Origin: CAZXDS01 sp964639525
GTDB lineage: Bacteria; Bacteroidota; Ignavibacteria; Ignavibacteriales; Melioribacteraceae
Direction of reading: 5' to 3'
Assembly: GCA_964639525.1 (NCBI GenBank)
Contig: CAZXDS010000169.1
Coordinates: 1 to 7,278 of the forward strand
DNA: 7,278 bases
The notes under the pieces were generated by a model. The model was not told the DNA's origin, made no database searches, and saw only the letters and a list, made by a program, of their open reading frames with translations. Below are positions 1 to 7,228 of the stretch, piece by piece; the first letter of the stretch is position 1, and every line of letters starts with the position of its first letter. The position numbers were made by a program, and so were the translations under genes.

Positions 1-16
1 ACAAGGCATGCCTTGT
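1..16. repeat. Perfect palindrome ACAAGGCATGCCTTGT inside the sorting domain, cut by the window edge
   Basis: Sixteen bases identical to their own reverse complement, continued by CTC at 17-19, which would pair with GAG beyond the edge. On the minus strand it reads in frame as (E)TRHAL directly after IKYSLPAV in the sorting domain. Palindromes of this kind are, from memory, dispersed repeats in several bacterial lineages, including insertions into sorting-domain loops of Ignavibacteria. Only half of its surroundings is visible. Confidence 0.6.
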
Positions 17-2077
17 CTCAACAGCAGGTAATGAATATTTTATTGTCGTAGTCGGGTTAAACGGATTAGGATAATTTTGAGATAATGCAAATTTTTCAGG
101 TAACTCATTCCCGATTTGCTGAATATTTGTTGTAATTCCGAACCAATCTAACACATTAACTTGCGGTGCTGACAGGCTAAAACCATACCAATAATATTCC
201 GGTGTATCAGAATCTAACGAAAGCGGATCGTAAGCAAAAAAAGCAATTTTGTTTCCAGCCGGCAAAATTCTATGTCCGGCAATTGGATATTTTGTAACGC
301 CGTCTTTTGCAGTTCCTGTTAAATCAACTTCAACATCACTTAAAAAATCTACACCATCTAACCAGTTATCAACACCAATTTCAAAATACGGATTATACAT
401 CATCGGATTTGTCCAATTGCTGTCTGCTGAAACTTGGTTGTATTCGTCATAAAGCTGTCCGCCGAGCAAAGAGCCTTGTATCGGCTGCACTTCAGATGGC
501 AGTAATTCATCACCCGGGTTAATATAATTAATGTCGCTATGATCTGAGTGAATTCCAAGAATATCGTATTGAAAATCACCGGGGGAATAAGTTGTATCAC
601 TCCAACAACCCGCTTGTGCTTCAAGCCATTCATCTCCGGCAATCATTAAGTTATGAGTTTCGTCAGTATCTATCCAATTACGAAGTACTGTTAATTCGTT
701 CGAATCAGCTTGCTTCATATTTGTTGTTATATAAATAATATTTTTGTAATTATTTAATAAGTCCGAAGTCAAACTACCGTATGTCCAAACATCGTGCGGC
801 CAATTAATAATAGAATTGTTCTCTCCAAAATAATACCCTTGCGGATATCCTGCCGGTGTTGAATAACCGTTGAATACTAATAAATTTTCAGAGCCTTCGC
901 TAATAATGTCGTAATATTGCACTGAGCTTCTCGTTGTATCCCCGTCTATATTTATGCCAACAACAGAATAAAAAATCCGATTGCCAGGGGATTGATTTCC
1001 GGGAATTATTCCGCTGTAATCAGGTTCAGTTCCCGTCATTACAACAGTTTTCCAGGACGCCTGATTATCAGTACTGTATAATAAATTAGCAGACGACACA
1101 TTATTTCCTACCGGATTTATTCCGGTGATATGTGCAGTAACTGTCCGGTCTTCATTGCTAATTGTTGTGGGTACCGCATCAACAATGATATTTAAAGGGG
1201 GCAATGAAGAAAGATTTACATCCAAAGCAAAATCCCAAATATAGCTACGTGTCCACCAGCCCGCAGTTGCAGTATCACCTGAAGTTCGTCCATTTGCATA
1301 AAATTTAAAGCCGGAAATTCCAAGACTGGAAGTTGCAATCATTCCGATTCTGTCGAGATCTAAATTTGTACTGTTATTTTTTATTGCAACTCCAACAATA
1401 GAACCTTGAGAAACAACCGGCAAACTGCCAAGTTCTGACATATCAACCCATTGATAGATATTTGCTAATCCGGTTCCGGAAGGTATTGCTTCGATAGATA
1501 TTCCGTTACCTGAATCAGACCAAATATCCGTTCCAAAAGGAGGAACCTTTCCGCTTCCTTCCAAGTCAACCCAATCTCCGGTCCGATCGGGATTATCATA
1601 AAAAGCAGTTGCATTGCCAAATCCATTTCCATCGGCCTGATAATATCCCCACAATGTTGTACCGGCAGAATCTATTTGCGGCTTTGTCCAATTAACATTA
1701 ACAAGCTTAACAGCCACAGTCAAACCGGAAGCATCAACAGCCGCCACATTAAAACCTGCACGATTGATTGTCATATCCGAAGGGGCTTCGAACCATTGCA
1801 CAAACCAATCTTGACCGAAAAAGCCAAAATTAGCAGCTCCATCAATTGGAAAATGATTAAACAAAATATAGTTGTAGTCTGTTATGGTGTTGTTATCTTT
1901 AAAAAACTGTCTAATTGCTTTTTTGTTTGTTTTAGAATTGATTGGTAAAACTTCGTTTGAATACATTTGCCCATAATTCGTAAACTGAGTTCCGTCCGAG
2001 CGCAAAATTAAGTGTTTTTGTGCTGACAGATTAGCAAATAGAACAAATGAAATTAAAATAATAAATAATCGAATCAT
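1..2077 (-). CDS. Secreted multidomain protein with type IX secretion C-terminal sorting domain (3' end beyond window)
   Basis: An open frame of 692 codons runs from ATG at 2077 to the window edge; I checked every codon and found no stop. Residues 1-19 form a Sec signal peptide (MIRLF, hydrophobic core, cleavage likely at LSA|QK). Residues about 20-288 are beta-rich and Trp/Gly-rich, unrecognised. Residues about 290-393 look like an Ig/fibronectin-like domain. Residues about 398-650 begin with LLVFNGY and contain LLNNYKNIIYIT and NLMIAGDEWL, resembling an alpha/beta glutamine-amidotransferase-like fold seen in extracellular proteins of this lineage (inference; no catalytic triad identified). 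Residues 668-684 (NYPNPFNPTTTIKYSLP) are the start of a T9SS type A sorting domain, so the protein should cross the outer membrane and be anchored or released. The rest of the sorting domain is outside the window. A GGAG ribosome binding site supports the start. Biological role unknown. Confidence 0.93.
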   Translation of the reverse strand, partial: MIRLFIILISFVLFANLSAQKHLILRSDGTQFTNYGQMYSNEVLPINSKTNKKAIRQFFKDNNTITDYNYILFNHFPIDGAANFGFFGQDWFVQWFEAPSDMTINRAGFNVAAVDASGLTVAVKLVNVNWTKPQIDSAGTTLWGYYQADGNGFGNATAFYDNPDRTGDWVDLEGSGKVPPFGTDIWSDSGNGISIEAIPSGTGLANIYQWVDMSELGSLPVVSQGSIVGVAIKNNSTNLDLDRIGMIATSSLGISGFKFYANGRTSGDTATAGWWTRSYIWDFALDVNLSSLPPLNIIVDAVPTTISNEDRTVTAHITGINPVGNNVSSANLLYSTDNQASWKTVVMTGTEPDYSGIIPGNQSPGNRIFYSVVGINIDGDTTRSSVQYYDIISEGSENLLVFNGYSTPAGYPQGYYFGENNSIINWPHDVWTYGSLTSDLLNNYKNIIYITTNMKQADSNELTVLRNWIDTDETHNLMIAGDEWLEAQAGCWSDTTYSPGDFQYDILGIHSDHSDINYINPGDELLPSEVQPIQGSLLGGQLYDEYNQVSADSNWTNPMMYNPYFEIGVDNWLDGVDFLSDVEVDLTGTAKDGVTKYPIAGHRILPAGNKIAFFAYDPLSLDSDTPEYYWYGFSLSAPQVNVLDWFGITTNIQQIGNELPEKFALSQNYPNPFNPTTTIKYSLPAVETRHAL

Positions 2078-2083
2078 TGCCGT

Positions 2084-2087
2084 CTCC
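2084..2087 (-). promoter_or_regulatory. Ribosome binding site of the secreted protein
   Basis: GGAG on the minus strand lies 6 bases before the ATG at 2077. It matches the Shine-Dalgarno core with normal spacing and decides the start, which is directly followed by a convincing signal peptide. Confidence 0.7.
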
Positions 2088-2134
2088 ACTATTTAATAAA
2101 AAGAGGATGTTTATTTAATAAAGTAAATAATAAT

Positions 2135-2149
2135 ATTGATAGAATCAAT
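2135..2149. repeat. Short inverted repeat ATTGAT-AGA-ATCAAT
   Basis: Perfect 6-base arms with a 3-base spacer, centred about 65 bases upstream of the secreted-protein start. It could be an operator half-site pair or chance in AT-rich DNA. Too short to act as a terminator alone, and no T-tract follows. Confidence 0.25.
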
Positions 2150-2278
2150 CAAAATATGACAATTTATTGCAGAACAAATTGTGCGAAAAAAAGTAACGGG
2201 AAAAAAAATAGATCTAAGAAAAACAGAAGAATTTGTCCTTTGTTAATTTGCAGGGGAAGGAAAAATTATCAATATTAT

Positions 2279-2885
2279 CTAAAAATAAACGGCTGCTCCA
2301 ATTGTCATTTCATTTAATTCAGTCAAAAACTGATTAGTCAGGTTTGTATAATAGGAGTTATAAATTTTAAAACCGGTAAACCAGCTATACCGTGCAGTTA
2401 TTCTAAACTGTTTATAAACTGTAAATTCTAATTCTGCAAATAATGATAGCCCGTATTTTTTTTCGTTAATATTGATTGAAGTATATGCAGCAGAATTTTC
2501 ATTTCCGTGTTCGATATTATCATGACTAAAAATGTAGCTGAAACCGGTACCGAGATTTATAAAAATCATTTTGTAAAGATTTATATTCCTAATTGCATAA
2601 ATTTTTAGACCGATTGTATATTTGTTCTCAACAAATTTATCGATATCCCGCATAACTCTATTTCCTGTTTCACGGTGATATTTACCGGAGACAATAATAT
2701 TTACATTCCAATACCAATTTTTGGTAAAAACTCTTTTGTAACCAATTTCAAGAACATCATTAATACTAAAAGAAATTGCTTGTAAAGTTTTTAGTCGAAT
2801 CTTGTGCTTTTAATTCATTGCCCGGAACGGTAAGGAAAGAGAACAAAATAAATGTTAAAAAATATATGCCGTAAAATTTTTTCAA
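2279..2885 (-). pseudogene. Frameshifted outer-membrane beta-barrel-like protein, paralogue of the gene just upstream
   Basis: Reading starts at a TTG at 2885 that overlaps the TGA of the upstream barrel gene by two bases, with AGGA 8 bases before it. The first 32 residues are a signal peptide with cleavage likely at LKA|QDSTK. In that frame translation stops at TAG 2766-2768 after 39 residues. Removing one A from the A5 tract (T5 at 2788-2792 on the plus strand) joins the signal peptide to an open frame reading LQAISFSINDVLEIGYKR and on to the stop at 2279, giving about 201 residues against 211 for its neighbour. Both share the pattern QDS(S/T)K, alternating aromatic beta strands (YTIGLKIYAIRN against VTFGIRINNQLY; YGLSLFAELEF against YGVINSLVTEI) and a terminal Phe typical of outer-membrane barrels. 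It may be a pseudogene, a phase-variable gene or a homopolymer sequencing error. The 124-residue piece from ATG 2653 is its C-terminal part, not a separate gene. Function unknown. Confidence 0.75.
2788..2792 (-). other. A5 tract at the frameshift point
   Basis: On the minus strand this is ACT-AAAAA-CTT directly after the signal-peptide region. Four As would keep signal peptide and barrel in one frame; five As, as present, lead to TAG eight codons after K32. The tract is short for classical slipped-strand phase variation. Confidence 0.65.
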
Positions 2886-3517
2886 AAGTTAATTCCTATT
2901 CCGATTTTAAGTTTACTTAGTGTCAAGTTAAAAAAATCAATATGGTTATTATCAGTTTTCTGTTCGGATTTGTAAGAACTATTTTTATTGCTGTTGAAAA
3001 TGCTTTTTGAAATTGTATAATCATATTTGAAGATAAGAAACAGTTTTTTCGATAATTTTATTTCGGTAACCAAACTATTTATTACACCATATTCAAAAGT
3101 ATATTCATGATAATCCGAAACATAATTGTCCGCATTAACATTTGTTTTTTTGTAATTACTTTTGTATGAAATTAAGGGACCTATACCAAAATCAATATTA
3201 AAAAAATCGACTGAAAATATTGTTATATATAATTGGTTGTTAATTCTAATTCCAAAAGTAACACCATTAGTATGAGTATCGGATTTATAATCTGTTGCAA
3301 AAGAAGATGATAAATCAGCACCAATTTTCCAGTACAAACTGTTATTGAATCGATATCTGAATGAAATACTTTGTTCGTTCAAAAAATTGATTTCCAAAGC
3401 ATTAGTAAATTTAGAAGAATCGGATTGTGAATAATTAATCGATTGGGCATTTATGTTCAACCAAGCACTTAAACAAATGATAAGTATTAAAACTCTTTTA
3501 AGAATAAGAGAATTCAC
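2882..3517 (-). CDS. Small outer-membrane beta-barrel-like protein
   Basis: 211 residues from a GTG start. Residues 1-24 are a signal peptide (basic LKR, hydrophobic VLILIICLSAWL, cleavage likely at INA|Q). The mature part is rich in Tyr, Phe, Asn and Ser with alternating hydrophobic strands (ISFRYRF, LYWKIGADL, VTFGIRI, LFLIFKYDYTI) and ends in KIGIGINF; a terminal aromatic residue is typical of outer-membrane barrels. The size fits a barrel of 8-10 strands. The start is supported by AAGGA seven bases upstream. It overlaps the TTG start of its frameshifted paralogue, so the two probably formed one translationally coupled operon from a tandem duplication. I cannot name a family or ligand; porin-like, adhesin-like and structural roles are all possible. 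Confidence 0.85.
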   Translation of the reverse strand: MNSLILKRVLILIICLSAWLNINAQSINYSQSDSSKFTNALEINFLNEQSISFRYRFNNSLYWKIGADLSSSFATDYKSDTHTNGVTFGIRINNQLYITIFSVDFFNIDFGIGPLISYKSNYKKTNVNADNYVSDYHEYTFEYGVINSLVTEIKLSKKLFLIFKYDYTISKSIFNSNKNSSYKSEQKTDNNHIDFFNLTLSKLKIGIGINF

Positions 3518-3524
3518 TATTGAT

Positions 3525-3529
3525 TCCTT
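3525..3529 (-). promoter_or_regulatory. Ribosome binding site deciding the GTG start
   Basis: AAGGA on the minus strand, 7 bases before the GTG at 3517. It favours this non-ATG start, which places the signal peptide at the N-terminus. Confidence 0.7.
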
Positions 3530-3542
3530 GATAAATTTATAT

Positions 3543-3577
3543 ATTTTAGCAAACGTTTAACCAAACCGAAAAACAAA
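3543..3577 (-). promoter_or_regulatory. Possible promoter of the beta-barrel pair
   Basis: On the minus strand TGC-TAAAAT (core 3543-3548) resembles an extended -10 box. The overlapping AACGTTTG (3550-3557) is one base from the Bacteroidota -7 consensus TAnnTTTG, with a TTG 16 bases upstream of it. Either reading gives a short leader before the GTG. This is pattern matching in AT-rich DNA, so the call is weak. Confidence 0.3.
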
Positions 3578-3811
3578 AAACAGAATCTGTAATTTTTAAT
3601 TGTTTAAATCTATATAAAAAATTAACAAACAACACGAGTTAAGGAAAACAAACCAAGTACTTTAAAATTTGTGCTGTGCGTAAGCTGTTAAATTGCCATT
3701 TCCGCTAAAAAAATCTTTTTCACTCAATGATTTTTTGTAAGTTTTGATTTTTATAAAAAGAAATTATTTCTGCAAAAAAGAGACTCTTAAATTAATTTCA
3801 ACTTAATTATT

Positions 3812-6800
3812 ATGAATCACAAAATAAAAAAAGCAATCTGCGGTATTTGTCCGGCAGGCTGCCACGTTATCGTTACATACAACATCGAAGGGAAAATAGA
3901 TAAGGTTACTGCCGATAATGAATCCGATTATGGAATGATATGCACTCTCGGCGAGCATTCGGCTGATATAGTTTATTCAAAAGACCGGTTAAAATATCCG
4001 ATGAAACGTGTCGGTAAAAAAGGGACTTTTGAATTTGAAAGAATTTCGTGGGACGAGGCTTATGAAACAATAGTTTCAAAATTAAATAAAATAAAGGAAG
4101 AAAGCGGCGCTGAGGCAACTGCCGTTTATACCGGACGCGGAAGTTTTGAACTTGCAATGTGCGATGTTTATCAGCCGAAAGGTGTTGCGGTTTCTTCCGC
4201 ATCAAGTGTTCTGTTTCCATTCGGTTCGCCAAATACTTTGGGTGTTGGTGCTTTGTGTTACGTTTCTTTTGCAATGATTGCACCGCACGTTACAATGGGC
4301 GGAATGATGATAAATATGTTTTCGGATATTGAAAATGCCGAACTAATTGTTGTTTGGGGAGCAAATCCCGCAACAGATACTCCGCCGTTGGATTATCACA
4401 GAATAATTGCGGCAAGCAAAAAAGGGGCAAAAGTAGTTGTAATTGACCCGCGAAAAACTAAAACTGCAAAAGCAGTAAATGCCGAGTGGATTCCAATTCG
4501 TCCCGGTACTGATGGTGCGTTGGCTCTCGGTTTATGCCAAGTTATTATTGAAGAAGAATTATACGACGATAAATTTGTGGAAAACTGGTCTTCGGGGTTT
4601 GATGATTTTGCAAGATATTCACAGCATTTCCGTCCTGAAGTTGTTGAAGAAATAACGGAAATAAATGCGGAAACAATTCGTTTGCTTGCAAGAAGAATTG
4701 CCTCTGCCAATGGCGCTGCTCCGATTATGTACAGCGGTTTGGAATACAGCGACAGCGGTGTTCAGGCTATTCGTGCAACTATGGCTTTGTGGGCATTAGC
4801 AGGGCAGCTTGATGTTCCGGGCGGAAGATGTTTTTCGATGAAGAAAAATGTTTTTAAAGTAAACAGAGACGGACTAATTGAAAACCCGGAACCGGCTAAG
4901 GCATTGGGACGCGAAAGATTTCCGGTTTACAGTTCGTATCGCGGTGAGTCGCATGCTATTTCACTTCCCGAATCAGTTTTGGAAAGTAAACCTTATAAAA
5001 TTCGTTCTTTAATTATTCTCGGCGGCTCAATTATTACTGCTTGGCCTCAGCCGGAAATTTGGAAAAGAACTTTGAACGAACTTGATTTTCTTGTAACAAT
5101 TGACAGACAACTAACTGCCGATTCGGCGTATGCCGATATTGTTTTGCCCGCTACAACAATGTACGAAATTGAATCGTATATGACTTACGGACCGATGTTT
5201 AAGATTCGTGAAAAAGTTATTGAACCTGTAGGTGAAGCACGAAATGATTTTTTTATTATGGCGGAATTGGCGAAACGGCTTGGCTACGGACATCTTTATC
5301 CGCAAACGGAAGAAGAATTATTCAATTATGTTTTGAAAGGAACCGGTTTTACTTTGACAGATGTCCGGGAAAACGGCGGAGAAGTAAAACTGCCGACGGA
5401 AATGCTTCAATATAAAAAATGGGAAAAAGGGAAATTACGAAAAGACGGCAAACCGGGTTTTGAAACGCCGAGCGGTAAATTTGAATTTGCATCGGAGATT
5501 CTTGCCGAACATGGTTACAATCCTTTGCCCGAATATACTGAACCGAAGGAAGGACCGCTATCGCAGCCGAAGCTTGCAAAAAAATATCCGCTTGTTTTTA
5601 ATTCAGGATCAAGAGTTTCAAGTGATTTCCGTTCGCAGCATCACGGTGTAAAATCATTACAAAAAATGCACCCCGAGCCGATAGTAACATTAAATACAAT
5701 TGATGCCGAAAACAGAAAAATAAAAACAGGCGATATTGTTAAAATAAGCACAAAACGAGGTGCAGTTACAATGCGGGCTTTTGTAACCGATAATATTGTG
5801 CAAGGTGCAATTGATGCGGATATGGGCGGCGGCGGTCCGGTTGGTTCAGATGCTTGGAAAAATACAAATATTAATGAACTTACCGATTTGCAAAATTACG
5901 ATCCTATTTCAGGTTTCCCTGTTTACAAAACTCTGCTTTGCCAAGTAGAAAAAATAAATAGAAGTGAAAAAATTGGTCTGGTAATTTGGGAATCGGAAAA
6001 TTTTACAGATGAAAACAATTCAAATTCAAATTATACAAATGAAAAATTAACAGCCGAAAGAATTTATCTTGACCACAATGCAACTACACCGATTGATCCG
6101 GAAGTAAAAAAAGTAATGATTCGTTTCCTTGATGAAGGACAGGGAAATCCTTCCGGTATTTATGAAGAAGGAAAAGAGTCACGTTTTGTTGTCGAGTCTT
6201 CGCGAAGAAGCATCGCGCGATTATTAAACTGCACAGCCAAAAGAATAATATTTACCGGCGGCGGCTCCGAAGCAAATAATCTTGCTTTGAAAGGAATTGC
6301 ATTTGCATCCGGCTCGGACAAAAATCACATTATTACGAGTTCAATTGAGCATCCTTCAATATTAAACACTTGCAAACAATCGGAAAAATTCGGCTGCACA
6401 ATTACATATTTGCCGGTTGATAAAAACGGGAAGGTAAAACCTGATGATTTGCGAAATGCAATTACGGACAAAACTTGTTTGGTAAGCATTATGACGGCAA
6501 ATAATGAAATCGGAACTATTCAGCCGATAGCGGAATTAGTAAAAATTGCCCAAGAAAAAAATATTCTTTTTCATACCGATGCAGTTCAGGCAATTGGAAA
6601 AATTCCGGTGGATGTTGAAAAACTCGGTGTGGATTTACTTTCGTTTTCGGGACATAAATTATACGGACCGAAAGGCATCGGCGTTTTGTATGTTCGCAAA
6701 GGTGTAAATATCGAGCCTCTAATTTGCGGCGGAAAACAGGAAAATGATTTGCGTGCAGGAACCGAAAATGTTTTGGGTATTGCGGGATTGGGAAAAGCTG

Positions 6801-7213
6801 CCGATATTGCGATGCAGCGATTATCAAAGAACGATTCCGTAGCCTCTCTGCGTGATAAATTAGAAGAGGAAATCTATAAAATTTATCCCGATGCAAAATT
6901 AAACGGTGATAAAAACAGCAGACTTCCGGGAACTTTGAACTTAGTCTTTCCCGGTTTACGGGGCGAATCGGTTGTGTTGGCAATGGATAAAAAGGGAATC
7001 GCTCTTTCTTCGGGTTCCGCTTGTCGAGCGGGTTCTCCAAAACCATCAGGTACACTTTTGGCAATCGGACTTTCGGAAGAAGATGCACATTGCTCCGTTA
7101 GGTTTTCACTCGGGTTACATACAACCGAAGAACAAATTGAAAGAACGGTTAAAAGTTTTGCAGAAGTAATTGAAGAAGCAAAAAACACCGTGAGGTTTGT
7201 TTCGTGCAGATAA
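3812..7213 (+). CDS. Fusion protein: Mo/W-bisPGD oxidoreductase (DMSO reductase family) joined to an IscS/NifS-type cysteine desulfurase
   Basis: 1133 residues in one uninterrupted frame. Residues 1 to about 715 are a complete molybdopterin oxidoreductase, about the size of single-chain formate dehydrogenase: [4Fe-4S] motif C10-x2-C13-x3-C17-x26-C44; candidate metal ligand C149 in GALCYVS; pterin-dinucleotide motifs WGANPATDTPP (from 182) and VIDPRK (from 210); C-terminal dinucleotide-binding domain about 592-711. No Tat or Sec signal, so cytoplasmic. Residues about 716-749 are a polar linker (ENNSNSNYTN). Residues about 750-1133 are a full cysteine desulfurase: YLDHNATTP, H847 in IEHPS, TANNEIG, D923 and Q926 in HTDAVQ, PLP-lysine K949 in SGHKLYG, and persulfide cysteine C1071 in SSGSACRAG. 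All key desulfurase residues are present, so this half should release sulfur from cysteine as alanine plus enzyme persulfide. The oxidoreductase substrate is unknown. ATG 3812 is nine codons before the first cluster Cys, as expected. I infer in-cis sulfur supply to the metal site or to a persulfide substrate. Confidence 0.95.
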   Translation: MNHKIKKAICGICPAGCHVIVTYNIEGKIDKVTADNESDYGMICTLGEHSADIVYSKDRLKYPMKRVGKKGTFEFERISWDEAYETIVSKLNKIKEESGAEATAVYTGRGSFELAMCDVYQPKGVAVSSASSVLFPFGSPNTLGVGALCYVSFAMIAPHVTMGGMMINMFSDIENAELIVVWGANPATDTPPLDYHRIIAASKKGAKVVVIDPRKTKTAKAVNAEWIPIRPGTDGALALGLCQVIIEEELYDDKFVENWSSGFDDFARYSQHFRPEVVEEITEINAETIRLLARRIASANGAAPIMYSGLEYSDSGVQAIRATMALWALAGQLDVPGGRCFSMKKNVFKVNRDGLIENPEPAKALGRERFPVYSSYRGESHAISLPESVLESKPYKIRSLIILGGSIITAWPQPEIWKRTLNELDFLVTIDRQLTADSAYADIVLPATTMYEIESYMTYGPMFKIREKVIEPVGEARNDFFIMAELAKRLGYGHLYPQTEEELFNYVLKGTGFTLTDVRENGGEVKLPTEMLQYKKWEKGKLRKDGKPGFETPSGKFEFASEILAEHGYNPLPEYTEPKEGPLSQPKLAKKYPLVFNSGSRVSSDFRSQHHGVKSLQKMHPEPIVTLNTIDAENRKIKTGDIVKISTKRGAVTMRAFVTDNIVQGAIDADMGGGGPVGSDAWKNTNINELTDLQNYDPISGFPVYKTLLCQVEKINRSEKIGLVIWESENFTDENNSNSNYTNEKLTAERIYLDHNATTPIDPEVKKVMIRFLDEGQGNPSGIYEEGKESRFVVESSRRSIARLLNCTAKRIIFTGGGSEANNLALKGIAFASGSDKNHIITSSIEHPSILNTCKQSEKFGCTITYLPVDKNGKVKPDDLRNAITDKTCLVSIMTANNEIGTIQPIAELVKIAQEKNILFHTDAVQAIGKIPVDVEKLGVDLLSFSGHKLYGPKGIGVLYVRKGVNIEPLICGGKQENDLRAGTENVLGIAGLGKAADIAMQRLSKNDSVASLRDKLEEEIYKIYPDAKLNGDKNSRLPGTLNLVFPGLRGESVVLAMDKKGIALSSGSACRAGSPKPSGTLLAIGLSEEDAHCSVRFSLGLHTTEEQIERTVKSFAEVIEEAKNTVRFVSCR

Positions 7214-7228
7214 ATTGAGTATAATTTT

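Larger units (their letters stand above)
2078..2278 (-). other. Non-coding gap between the broken barrel gene and the secreted-protein gene
   Basis: About 200 AT-rich bases with no credible reading frame. They presumably carry the leader and promoter of the secreted-protein gene. I see no clear TTG/TAnnTTTG Bacteroidota promoter and no strong terminator hairpin after the barrel gene. The one structured element is a short inverted repeat at 2135-2149. Confidence 0.6.
3518..3811. other. Divergent intergenic region
   Basis: 294 AT-rich bases separate the minus-strand barrel genes from the plus-strand fusion gene, so both promoters should lie here. On the plus strand TAAGTTTTG (3738-3746) loosely resembles a Bacteroidota -7 element but has no convincing upstream TTG partner. 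No Shine-Dalgarno precedes ATG 3812; the AT-rich leader is usual in Bacteroidota. I see no riboswitch-like fold, tRNA or repeat. Confidence 0.55.

Noticed and set aside
249..642. Short open frames on both strands (249-452 plus, 307-522 plus, 400-642 minus)
   Set aside because: They lie inside the continuous minus-strand secreted-protein gene in other frames, and show no domain, signal peptide or ribosome binding site.
1676..1948. 90-residue plus-strand open frame
   Set aside because: It is antisense to the N-terminal part of the secreted protein, and its translation has no recognisable composition or motif.
2279..2653. A stand-alone 124-residue gene starting at ATG 2653
   Set aside because: The frame stays open upstream to the A5 tract and encodes matching barrel strands, with a signal peptide just beyond the shift, so ATG 2653 is internal.
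3518..3811. Molybdenum-cofactor riboswitch or other structured leader upstream of the fusion gene
   Set aside because: The region is AT-rich with no GC-rich paired helices or conserved leader motif that I can identify.
3906..5579. Antisense open frames at 3906-4283, 4396-4710, 5111-5305 and 5349-5579
   Set aside because: Shadows of the oxidoreductase half; the plus-strand frame carries all conserved motifs.
3812..7213. Selenocysteine in the oxidoreductase half
   Set aside because: There is no in-frame TGA; the candidate ligand position is an ordinary TGT cysteine codon.
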